NCBI GenBank assembly: GCA_051252415.1
Contig: JBPOGA010000008.1
Location: forward strand, 62,001 to 126,000
DNA: 64,000 nucleotides
Source of the DNA: JBPOFY01 sp051252415
GTDB taxonomy: Bacteria; Verrucomicrobiota; Verrucomicrobiia; Opitutales; Coraliomargaritaceae
Direction: 5' to 3'
Shown here: positions 26,634 to 33,449 of the stretch, piece after piece
Position numbering within the stretch: the first letter of the stretch is position 1
Layout of the letters: the number at the start of each line of letters is the position of its first letter
Notes under the pieces: generated by a model
Databases searched by the model: none
What the model was told of the DNA's origin: nothing
Seen by the model: only the letters and a program-made list of their open reading frames with translations
Position numbers and translations under genes: made by a program

Positions 26634-27403
26634 GTGACTACTGGATAGCACTGCTCGGTGCAGGAAGCTTAGCGGCGACACTGGCCTATTGCTTGGCGCG
26701 TCGCATCGGCATCATGGCACTGGTTGATGTGGTGTGGTCCACGGGGCTAGGCATCGCTGCTGTTGCCTATCTCATTCAGATACCTGAGCCATCCACACGT
26801 AGCTGCGCAGTGCTGGCGGTCATACTTATCTGGTCACTGCGACTCTCTTTCTATCTATTAAAACATCGCGTATTGGTCGGCAAAGAAGACCCGCGCTATG
26901 CGTATCTGACCGCGCATTGGGGCGACAAAGCACTGCGCAACTACTACCCCCTCTTCCTCCTACAAGTGCTACTCGTGGCACTCTTCATGTTGCCCGTGAG
27001 CATCGCCATGCAAGCCGACGCTGCTTGGGGCCTATTGGACTGGATAGCCCTCAGTATTGCGCTCAGCGCGCTTATCGGCGAATTCGTCGCTGATCGACAA
27101 CTCGCCCAATTCCGCAACGCCCCCAGCAACCGTGGCAAGGTGTGCCAACAAGGGCTATGGCGCTACTCAAGGCATCCCAATTACTTCTTCGAATGGTTAC
27201 ACTGGTGGGCCTATGTCGCCTTTGCCGCTAGCTCAAGCATCTGGCCGTTTGCATTACTAGGCCCTCTGAGTATGTATCTCTTTCTACGCTTTCTAACCGG
27301 CGTTCCACATGCGGAGCGCTCATCCCTGCAGTCACGCGGCGAGGACTACCGACGCTACCAACAAACCACCAATATGTTTTTTCCATGGAAACCACATCAT
27401 TAG
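26630..27403 (+). CDS. DUF1295 membrane protein (steroid 5-alpha-reductase/ICMT-like fold)
   Basis: 257 aa, with six or seven hydrophobic segments and the DUF1295 signature GLWRYSRHPNYFFEWLHWWAY near residue 180, plus an upstream VDVVWSTGLG. The RHPNYF motif is shared with isoprenylcysteine methyltransferases and NADPH-dependent 5-alpha reductases of the same fold; it binds the cofactor. The TTG start is supported by an AAGGAG sequence and by overlap with the desaturase stop (TTGA, 4 bp). It overlaps the downstream CFA gene by 19 bp. DUF1295 genes recur beside CFA-synthase genes in other bacteria, so a reductase step on the modified acyl chain is plausible but unproved. Confidence 0.85.
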
Positions 27404-28632
27404 CCAACTCTACTATCAGTGCACCACTCCCACTTGTCGATGCCCCTCAACCACGCATGGCGGAGCGGCTCTTCATACGAGCTCTAGGCAAGCTGCAAGG
27501 TGGCGGCTTACGCATCTACTTTCCGAGCGGTGCCTGTGTCCTATTAGGCGATGCAGAGGAAACACCGATCGAAATGCTGATCGAGAATACGCAGTTTTTT
27601 CGTAAAATCTTTTCAGGTGGCAGCGTAGGCCTCGGCGAGGCCTATGTGGATGGCTTATGGAAAACCTCGAATCTCAGTGGCTTGCTCACACTCCTAGCCA
27701 AGAATCAGAAAGAGCTGGGCCGCGTTCGGTATGGTTTCTCAGTGCTGGCGAAAAAAATGAACAAACTGTATCACAAGGCGCGCCGTAATACACTGGAGCA
27801 AAGCAAGGAAAACATCCAAGAGCACTACGACCTGAGCAATGCGTTTTACGAAACCTTTCTAGATCCAACGATGACCTACTCCAGCGCACGTTTCCTAAAA
27901 AAAGAGGAGACCCTAGAGCAAGCGCAATGGAACAAGATCGATCGCATCCTAGATCTCGCAGGCCTTAAAGCTGGCGACTCTGTATTAGAAATCGGATCCG
28001 GCTGGGGCGCACTGGCGCAGCGAGCCGCCGAGCGAGGTTGCTTGGTAAAAACAATCACTCTTTCTGAAGAACAGTTTGCCTACGCCAAAGACCTTTTTGA
28101 AAAGGCAGGCATTTCAGACAAAGTAGACATCGCGCTACAAGACTATCGCACACTGATCGGTCAATTCGACGCAGTCGTCTCTTGCGAGATGATCGAAGCT
28201 GTCGGCCATGAATTCCTCGAAAGCTATTTCGCAACGATTCAGCAATCACTCAAGCCGGGCGCAAAGGCTGTCATTCAAGCAATCACCATCCCCGATGAAC
28301 GCTATGAGCGCTACTGCGACAGCTGTGATTGGATACAGAAATACATTTTCCCTGGCGGCCACCTACCCTCTCCTGGCGCGATACGTTCAAATGTCGCTCA
28401 CGCAGGTGACATGAAAGTGCTGACGATGGAACCTTTTGGTCAAGACTACGCCGAGACCTTACGCCGCTGGGCAGTCGACTTCAATGCCAACCACAAGACA
28501 GTCAATGCACTTGGATTCGACGAAAAATTCTGTCGCAAGTGGAACTACTACTTCAGCTATTGCGAAGCAGGCTTCAACGCCGACCTGATCGACGTGCAGC
28601 ATGTTGTGCTACAGCGAAACCAAGTAGGTTGA
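27385..28632 (+). CDS. cyclopropane-fatty-acyl-phospholipid synthase-type methyltransferase
   Basis: A 415-aa SAM-dependent CFA synthase-like enzyme. The N-terminal lipid-binding-type domain (about 20-140, SGGSVGLGEAYVDGLW) is followed by ENIQEHYDLSNAFYETFLDPTMTYSSARF, the SAM motif VLEIGSGWGALAQRAA, and family blocks KTITLSEEQFAYA, VVSCEMIEAVGHEF, QKYIFPGGHLPSPG and RRWAVDFNANH. Enzymes of this family transfer a methylene or methyl group to the double bond of membrane phospholipid acyl chains. Last gene of the desaturase-DUF1295-CFA operon, converging on an operon containing DUF1365, an FAD oxidoreductase and an ECF sigma pair. In such clusters the CFA homologue may make branched, methylated or furan precursors rather than cyclopropane rings, so I leave the symbol empty. 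Confidence 0.9.
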   Translation: METTSLANSTISAPLPLVDAPQPRMAERLFIRALGKLQGGGLRIYFPSGACVLLGDAEETPIEMLIENTQFFRKIFSGGSVGLGEAYVDGLWKTSNLSGLLTLLAKNQKELGRVRYGFSVLAKKMNKLYHKARRNTLEQSKENIQEHYDLSNAFYETFLDPTMTYSSARFLKKEETLEQAQWNKIDRILDLAGLKAGDSVLEIGSGWGALAQRAAERGCLVKTITLSEEQFAYAKDLFEKAGISDKVDIALQDYRTLIGQFDAVVSCEMIEAVGHEFLESYFATIQQSLKPGAKAVIQAITIPDERYERYCDSCDWIQKYIFPGGHLPSPGAIRSNVAHAGDMKVLTMEPFGQDYAETLRRWAVDFNANHKTVNALGFDEKFCRKWNYYFSYCEAGFNADLIDVQHVVLQRNQVG

Positions 28633-29308
28633 TGGGTTTGCCAATGTCACAAAGAACCCCTCCGTCTGAGCCATTCGACAAGCTCATGATTGAAACAAGC
28701 TCAAGACACCTCCTCTCAGCGGGGAAGGTGCTTTAAAACTCCCCTCCTTGATGAGCATATCCTTATACATAAGTCTGAGGGGTGTGAAGTTGGCACTAAA
28801 TAACTCCTTCCCTGCCAAGGGAAGGTGGATCGCGAAGCGAGACGGAAGGGTTTTCTGTCGAGCTTGATCTGTTTTCCCCATCAATGACTAGCACGACGCC
28901 AATAACCACCTCGGCCGGGCAAGCCGACCACTCCTCCTTAAAAAGGAGGAGAGCTTAAATATGCCTTTAATTGATCATGGTAGCGCAAACAAGAAGAGAC
29001 AAAGATATGTATAAGGATATGCTTGATGAGGAGGGGTGGATCGCGAAGCGAGACGGGGTGGTGCCAAAAGGCACGAATTAACTAAATTATCCCAGGCAAA
29101 GCATCCTTTCCCGCAAATCGACGGTGAACCAAAAACAGAGAGAGACGAGTTCCTCCTCGTCCACTCGGTGTAAAACAGGCATTGCTGCCTGTTACGTGCG
29201 ATCGGTGCCGAGCCTGACGGCACAGACAATACGGAGGGCTGCCGGAGATGGCGTAGCAATGTCTGTGTCACGACTGCTGCTAACCCAAGGGGTCCTCTAA
29301 GCCGAACA
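28633..29308. repeat. 676-bp repeat-rich gap between two convergent operons
   Basis: No credible gene. Contents: (a) a 22-bp perfect direct repeat beginning GGTGGATCGCGAAGCG at 28824-28845 and 29035-29056; (b) an 18-bp perfect inverted repeat, AGCATATCCTTATACATA at 28754-28771 against 29006-29023; (c) a hairpin CCTTCCC/GGGAAGG at 28806-28825, matching one at 6111-6130; (d) a 9-bp stem CTCCTCCTT aaa AAGGAGGAG at 28931-28951; (e) a hairpin AACAGGCA ttgc TGCCTGTT at 29174-29193. Together they look like nested copies of short interspersed repeats accumulated between two 3' ends, some of which may act as bidirectional terminators although none has a clean T-tract. Confidence 0.75.
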
Positions 29309-29584
29309 CTACTCCGATTTATCGCCCGTAGAATGCGCAGCTAATAAGGCTTTCAACTCATCCTTTTTCGCGTCATTGAGCTCGGGTGCGTTCTGGCCCT
29401 CGCATGCTTCTTCATGCTGCCGATAGTGGCGGCACATGTCCTGGTTATCCATGACCTGACGATTGAATTTACCGCAAAAAATACACAGTTTCACATGTAG
29501 CTTCAGAAAGAACTTTCTCGCTGGAGAAAGCTTTTCGTAATCCTCTTTGGATAAAGCATGTGAGACTTGTTTACAGGTTAACAT
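29309..29584 (-). CDS. small zinc-binding anti-sigma factor (ZAS-like)
   Basis: 91 aa containing Cys4, His9 and the pattern His30-x3-Cys34-x2-Cys37 (LHVKLCIFCGKF), the HxxxCxxC core of zinc-binding anti-sigma domains (zf-HC2 type). A hydrophilic acidic tail follows and there is no membrane segment, so it should be a soluble cytosolic anti-sigma factor. It starts 11 bp after the ECF sigma gene, the normal arrangement for a sigma/anti-sigma pair. Redox loss of zinc releases sigma in characterised relatives such as RsrA and ChrR; here that is inference. The C-terminal cupin domain of ChrR is absent. Confidence 0.8.
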   Translation of the reverse strand: MLTCKQVSHALSKEDYEKLSPARKFFLKLHVKLCIFCGKFNRQVMDNQDMCRHYRQHEEACEGQNAPELNDAKKDELKALLAAHSTGDKSE

Positions 29585-29595
29585 TTGAATTTAAA

Positions 29596-30189
29596 TTATT
29601 TTACGTTGTTACCGGTCCATTTTTCTTCGAGCGCGATCTTAAGTTGTTCGCGCGCTCGGTGCAATAGCACCCATAAGTAATTCGGAGTAATGTCCATAAC
29701 CTTACAAACTTCTTCAGTTTCCAGATCTTCTAGCATACGAAGCACAAATGCTTGGCGCGCAGGCTCCTTTACTTTGTCGATACAAGTATTAAAAACCTCC
29801 CAAAATTCCGTATTATCATAGGCCTTGCGCGGATTGAACTGCCATGGCTCGGGGTTCGTGGTCGCGATTCCGCTGTATTTGAACCAGAAACTCTCCAAGA
29901 GCGCCTCATCCTCATTGTCGATATCGACCTTGTTCTCTTTAACTGATTTCCGAATCTGATCGACGATTTTGTTGTGCATGATCCCGCGCAACCAGAATTT
30001 AATATCACGGCTACCATCGAAACGATCCAGGGCTTTGATCCCGGCGAGGAAGGTGTCCTGCACGCAATCCTCTGCAGCGGCAGCATTACGTAGGCGCGAC
30101 ATCGCATAGGCATATAGGTAATTGCCGTAGCGATCCACCCATGTATGGGGTGGTGCAATCTCAACTTTCGGCTGATTCGTCTCTGCCAT
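29596..30189 (-). CDS. ECF-type RNA polymerase sigma factor
   Basis: 197 aa, sigma-70 family, ECF layout. Region 2 spans about residues 20-85 (YAYAMSRLRNAAAAEDCVQDTF, then FWLRGIMHNKIVDQIRK). A longer than usual linker carries an aromatic segment (ESFWFKYSGI). Region 4 (about 140-190) has EPARQAFVLRMLEDLETEEVCKVMDITPNYLWVLLHRARE, with a helix-turn-helix. I chose the ATG at 30189; a TTG directly before it extends the frame. It is co-oriented with the FAD oxidoreductase and DUF1365 genes (52-bp gap after DUF1365) and followed by its anti-sigma gene. Autoregulation of this lipid cluster is likely but the promoter motif could not be identified. Confidence 0.92.
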   Translation of the reverse strand: MAETNQPKVEIAPPHTWVDRYGNYLYAYAMSRLRNAAAAEDCVQDTFLAGIKALDRFDGSRDIKFWLRGIMHNKIVDQIRKSVKENKVDIDNEDEALLESFWFKYSGIATTNPEPWQFNPRKAYDNTEFWEVFNTCIDKVKEPARQAFVLRMLEDLETEEVCKVMDITPNYLWVLLHRAREQLKIALEEKWTGNNVK

Positions 30190-30241
30190 CAAATGCCCAC
30201 TATCGTGCTCTCAATCCGCAGGTCAACCAACGTTTCAGCAA

Positions 30242-31042
30242 TTAGATCACTCTGTTGGATTGCACCTCTTGATCACGGTCAATCAAAGTCTGCGTGGACT
30301 GAGGTGATGGACGCGTATGCACGGCTAAATGCTTTTTATAATAAAGCTGAGCTGCTTGCCAAATAATACGCGGCATGCTGTTGAGTGCGGTATCGAAAGG
30401 ATGCATCAGTGCGTGTCGCCAGATACTCGCACGCGTCACCGCAGCCCCCTGCCCTTGTATCCATGTTTTCAAGACGCACTCTCCCTCGCGATAGAGATCT
30501 ACACCTAGATAGAGCTCCGCCGCTTCAACCCGAAAGGTGAAATAATACTCGCCCGATAGATCGTTGAAGGGCGACACATGGAAATTTTTCGGGCAACGAG
30601 CCGTCCAGGTATGAGCCACCTCATCTTCGACTAGGTCTGTCAATGGATAGACATGGCGATCACCAAAGGTGTTGTTCACCTCTGCCACCACCGCCAGCAG
30701 TTGCTCGCCCTGCATGCGCAAATGAAAGTTTACCGGATTAAAGGCGTAATTGAAATAACGCGGCGATGTAACCAAGCGTGTATGTTGCCCGGGCAACTCT
30801 GGCCCCAAGTAAGCCTCCAACTGCTCGGCGATCGACCGATCCTCCCCCCGAAGGTAATCATTATCATTCAAACGCAACCAATCGGATTGATTGTGACTGA
30901 ATCCCGGCACTGCATCAGCCAGTGCATCTAGCTCATGGAGATCAAACGCGAAGAATGTAACAGGATAACTAAACGCATGCTCAACAGGGCTCATGCGTTG
31001 ATGAACCACTTGCCCGCGATAGATCTGCGAGTTCAAGTTCAC
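30242..31042 (-). CDS. DUF1365 family protein
   Basis: A 266-aa member of DUF1365, with the family blocks YRGQVVHQRMSPVEHAFSYPV, VTSPRYFNYAFNPVNFHL, VAEVNNTFGDRHVYPL and CPKNFHVSPFND followed by GEYYF. Function is unknown, but DUF1365 genes are nearly always paired with an FAD oxidoreductase and a CFA synthase, exactly the neighbours here. It starts with GTG and overlaps the oxidoreductase stop by 4 bp (GTGA), so the two are translationally coupled. A role in modifying or transferring unusual acyl chains is inferred from context. Confidence 0.9.
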   Translation of the reverse strand: MNLNSQIYRGQVVHQRMSPVEHAFSYPVTFFAFDLHELDALADAVPGFSHNQSDWLRLNDNDYLRGEDRSIAEQLEAYLGPELPGQHTRLVTSPRYFNYAFNPVNFHLRMQGEQLLAVVAEVNNTFGDRHVYPLTDLVEDEVAHTWTARCPKNFHVSPFNDLSGEYYFTFRVEAAELYLGVDLYREGECVLKTWIQGQGAAVTRASIWRHALMHPFDTALNSMPRIIWQAAQLYYKKHLAVHTRPSPQSTQTLIDRDQEVQSNRVI

Positions 31043-32337
31043 AATTCGACACCAAATCCCTTTGCGACATGAACGGCAGAGCGCACGGCGTCTTCATGGA
31101 ACCCATAACCAAAGTAGCTCCCACAGAACCAAGTGTTTCTTTCGCCATTCATCGCCTCTAACTTAGGCTGTGTCGCCATACTTTCAAACGAATAGAGCGG
31201 ATGCGTCAGCGTGGTGCTATTAATGATATGCGAGTCAGGAATCGACTCGATCGCATTCAAAGTCACGACATAGTCGCGCCGCGTCTTTAGATTTTGCAAG
31301 CGGTTCATATAGTAACTAACGGACACTGGCTGCGAGGCATCATGCGCCGACTCGCGTATAAAATTCCACGACGACCACAACTTCGGATCAGGCGGCAAAT
31401 GTGTAGCGCTGGTATGCAGCACCACTGTGTTCGGCTGGTAACGCCATGGGCCTAAACGCTCCTGCTCCGAAGCACTAGGATCGGCCAGCAGCTTAAGCGC
31501 CTCATCGGCATGCGCGCCGATAACCACATGATCAAAGTTAAGCGCTTCACCGTCCGCCATCTCTAAAACGACTCCGGAATCTGTGCGACGAATGCTCTCA
31601 GGTGGCCTCGACAGTTGCGGAGGACGCTCGAATTGCCGCAGCATCGCTTCAACATAAGTCCGACTGCCACCAACTACGTATTTCCACTGCGGACGATTCG
31701 TCAGCCGCAATAGACCGTGATTCTCTAGAAAGTGTAAATACGGTTGAGCAGGAAAGGCGGCCATCTGCGCAACAGGCGACGACCAAATCGCTGCGCCCAT
31801 GGGATACAGATAATTGTTCAAAAAGGCACCACTGAAGCCGCGTTCATCGCAATAGTCACCCAAGGTTTTACCCTCCAAATAACCTGAGTTTAAATCACGA
31901 TAACCGATCCGCGCAAAACGCCACAGGTCCTTCATTAAACTCAAGTGTTGCCCCTTAAAGAAATAGCTCGGTTTGGGAAACAACGACCCCAGCGTATTGC
32001 CAGAATAACCATAATCGCTACTCCGATCATAGTAGCTAAAGGTCATCGAACTGTCCTCCAACACCACGTCGAGCTGTTCTAATACTTCAGTAAAATGCGG
32101 ATAGTTACGATGATTCATCACAATAAACCCAGTATCTACCGCAGTGCCTGCATCAGCTCCGTCGTCGACTCGCAAGGTGCGGGTATGACCGCCCGCGTAG
32201 TCGTTTTTCTCGAACAGATGCACCTCATGCTTACGGCTCAGCAACCAGGCAGCAGTCAGCCCAGCGACACCGCAGCCGACGACTGCGATCTTAAGTGGTT
32301 TGTCAGATGATGTAGAAGGTGTCACTGTAGTTGGCAT
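31039..32337 (-). CDS. FAD-dependent amine-oxidase-like oxidoreductase
   Basis: 432 aa. The N-terminal dinucleotide-binding fold (IAVVGCGVAGLTAAWLLSR, then VHLFEKNDYAGGHTRT) is that of the NAD(P)-binding Rossmann/flavin amine oxidase family, close to phytoene desaturase-like enzymes. AVDTGFIVMNHRNYPHF follows the flavin site, VVIGAHADEALKLL is in the middle, and the C-terminal WFCGSYFGYGFHEDAVRSA matches the FAD-binding closing motif. Start: ATG at 32337 (a TTG two codons earlier is possible). It heads the operon oxidoreductase-DUF1365-sigma-anti-sigma. Relatives in such clusters are thought to desaturate or oxidise acyl chains; substrate not proved. Confidence 0.88.
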   Translation of the reverse strand: MPTTVTPSTSSDKPLKIAVVGCGVAGLTAAWLLSRKHEVHLFEKNDYAGGHTRTLRVDDGADAGTAVDTGFIVMNHRNYPHFTEVLEQLDVVLEDSSMTFSYYDRSSDYGYSGNTLGSLFPKPSYFFKGQHLSLMKDLWRFARIGYRDLNSGYLEGKTLGDYCDERGFSGAFLNNYLYPMGAAIWSSPVAQMAAFPAQPYLHFLENHGLLRLTNRPQWKYVVGGSRTYVEAMLRQFERPPQLSRPPESIRRTDSGVVLEMADGEALNFDHVVIGAHADEALKLLADPSASEQERLGPWRYQPNTVVLHTSATHLPPDPKLWSSWNFIRESAHDASQPVSVSYYMNRLQNLKTRRDYVVTLNAIESIPDSHIINSTTLTHPLYSFESMATQPKLEAMNGERNTWFCGSYFGYGFHEDAVRSAVHVAKGFGVEL

Positions 32338-32435
32338 ATTCAAAGTTGTGTGAATTCAACGCAACAGCCCTAGAAAACTTACAGAGATCAGTATTATTTG
32401 TAATGTTTAAGACAATTACACGTTATATCCACACA
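32338..32435. promoter_or_regulatory. divergent control region, oxidoreductase operon / NTF2-like gene
   Basis: 98 bp between the two starts, AT-rich (ttacacgttatatcc, tattatttgtaatgttt). It must hold both promoters if the NTF2-like gene starts at 32436. A TGATCT on the minus strand resembles the first half of RpoE/ChrR-type -35 boxes, and a TGATCT also precedes the sigma gene (about 30240), but no matching -10 at the right spacing was found in either. Confidence 0.35.
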
Positions 32436-33038
32436 ATGAGACTACGCACACTTACCATCTTCGGCATCACTAGCGTGCTGCTAAGTCTGACTTATTGCAA
32501 AAACTCGAACGTTGATATGCACACACAATCCATTCCAGACGCTACATACAAGGCAGCCCTTGAGCAATCAGACCCTAAGAACTACCAATTGCCATTACCA
32601 GGTTCCAACGAAGAAGCTGCCATGCTAGCGTGTATAGAGGACCTCTTCACGACCTATACATACGACAATTTAGAGCACAACGTCACCCGAGTCTACGCCC
32701 AGAAAGTGTATTTTCGTGATGCCTTTCGGCAATTCGACAACCCCGAGGATTTGCGTGACTACCTCTTGCACGGGCTCAAACCACTGGATCAAGCGGAGTT
32801 TATTTTCAACCGAGTAGTCCGTAGCGGTGGCGAATTCTACATCGATTGGACCATGCGCCTAGATTTCAAAAGCACCCCGAGAGACACATGGGAAGAATCG
32901 ATGGGAATGTCGCATATCCGCTACAACAATGAAGGCAAAGTTATCTTTCACCAAGACTACTGGGACCCTACCGACATCGTGTATCGACGAATTCCGATAG
33001 CACGCCGATTGATTGCCTACGTTAAAAAGAAAATGTAA
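32436..33038 (+). CDS. exported NTF2-like protein
   Basis: 200 aa. An N-terminal hydrophobic signal (about 4-20, LTIFGITSVLLSLTYC) may be a lipoprotein signal, although Tyr before the Cys is unusual for a lipobox. The mature part has the SnoaL/NTF2 cone fold pattern: CIEDLFTTYTYDNLEHNVTRVYAQKVYFRD, the central FNRVVRSGGEFYIDWTMRLDFK, and the closing MSHIRYNNEGKVIFHQDYWDPTD. Candidate ligand residues are in the cavity-forming strands; no catalytic role is known. NTF2-like genes are part of the sigma/ChrR-FAD oxidoreductase-DUF1365-CFA cluster in gamma-proteobacteria, so its position here fits the same system. The frame is open upstream, but MRLRTL gives the only clean signal. Confidence 0.75.
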   Translation: MRLRTLTIFGITSVLLSLTYCKNSNVDMHTQSIPDATYKAALEQSDPKNYQLPLPGSNEEAAMLACIEDLFTTYTYDNLEHNVTRVYAQKVYFRDAFRQFDNPEDLRDYLLHGLKPLDQAEFIFNRVVRSGGEFYIDWTMRLDFKSTPRDTWEESMGMSHIRYNNEGKVIFHQDYWDPTDIVYRRIPIARRLIAYVKKKM

Positions 33039-33076
33039 TCGCCTATGACTGCGTTGCCTGCAGCAGAAAATCAGGA

Positions 33077-33421
33077 CTAAACCTGTAGGTAAACTTTACC
33101 GTCTTCGCATTTAACTGGGTAGGTGCTCAAGCAGGCCATTTCGCCTTCACCAAGAAATTCACCAGAGCGCAATGAGAAGGCGCGCTTGTGCAACGGGCAG
33201 GCAATCTTGGGCTCGCCGTCTTGTGTGCCAGTAATGCCACGAGAAAGCACCATCTGATTTTCATGCGGGCAGCGATTCTGCACCGCATACCATTCATTGC
33301 CGTTAAAGTTGTAGACGGCAATTTGCTCGTCTCCATGCTGAATGCAAATGCCGAGACCTTCGGGGAAATCAGCCATGAGGCCTACTTCGATCCAAGTGGG
33401 AGTATCCGTTGTTGTGCTCAT
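33077..33421 (-). CDS. nirD: nitrite reductase small subunit NirD (Rieske type)
   Basis: 114 aa. A Rieske-fold protein with both cluster motifs intact: Cys51-Pro-His53 and Cys75-Pro-Leu-His78 (KIACPLHKRAFSL), so it should hold a [2Fe-2S] cluster. Many NirD proteins, including that of E. coli, have lost these ligands. It is placed 28 bp downstream of nirB in the same direction. With NirB it forms the cytosolic NADH-dependent assimilatory-type nitrite reductase that converts nitrite to ammonium. Confidence 0.9.
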   Translation of the reverse strand: MSTTTDTPTWIEVGLMADFPEGLGICIQHGDEQIAVYNFNGNEWYAVQNRCPHENQMVLSRGITGTQDGEPKIACPLHKRAFSLRSGEFLGEGEMACLSTYPVKCEDGKVYLQV

Positions 33422-33449
33422 ACTATAGTATTAAAAATGTTGCTAGGGT

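Noticed and set aside
30190..30245. RpoE-type promoter before the sigma gene
   Set aside because: A TGATCT is present but no suitable -10 at a normal spacing, and no shared pair with the other cluster promoters.
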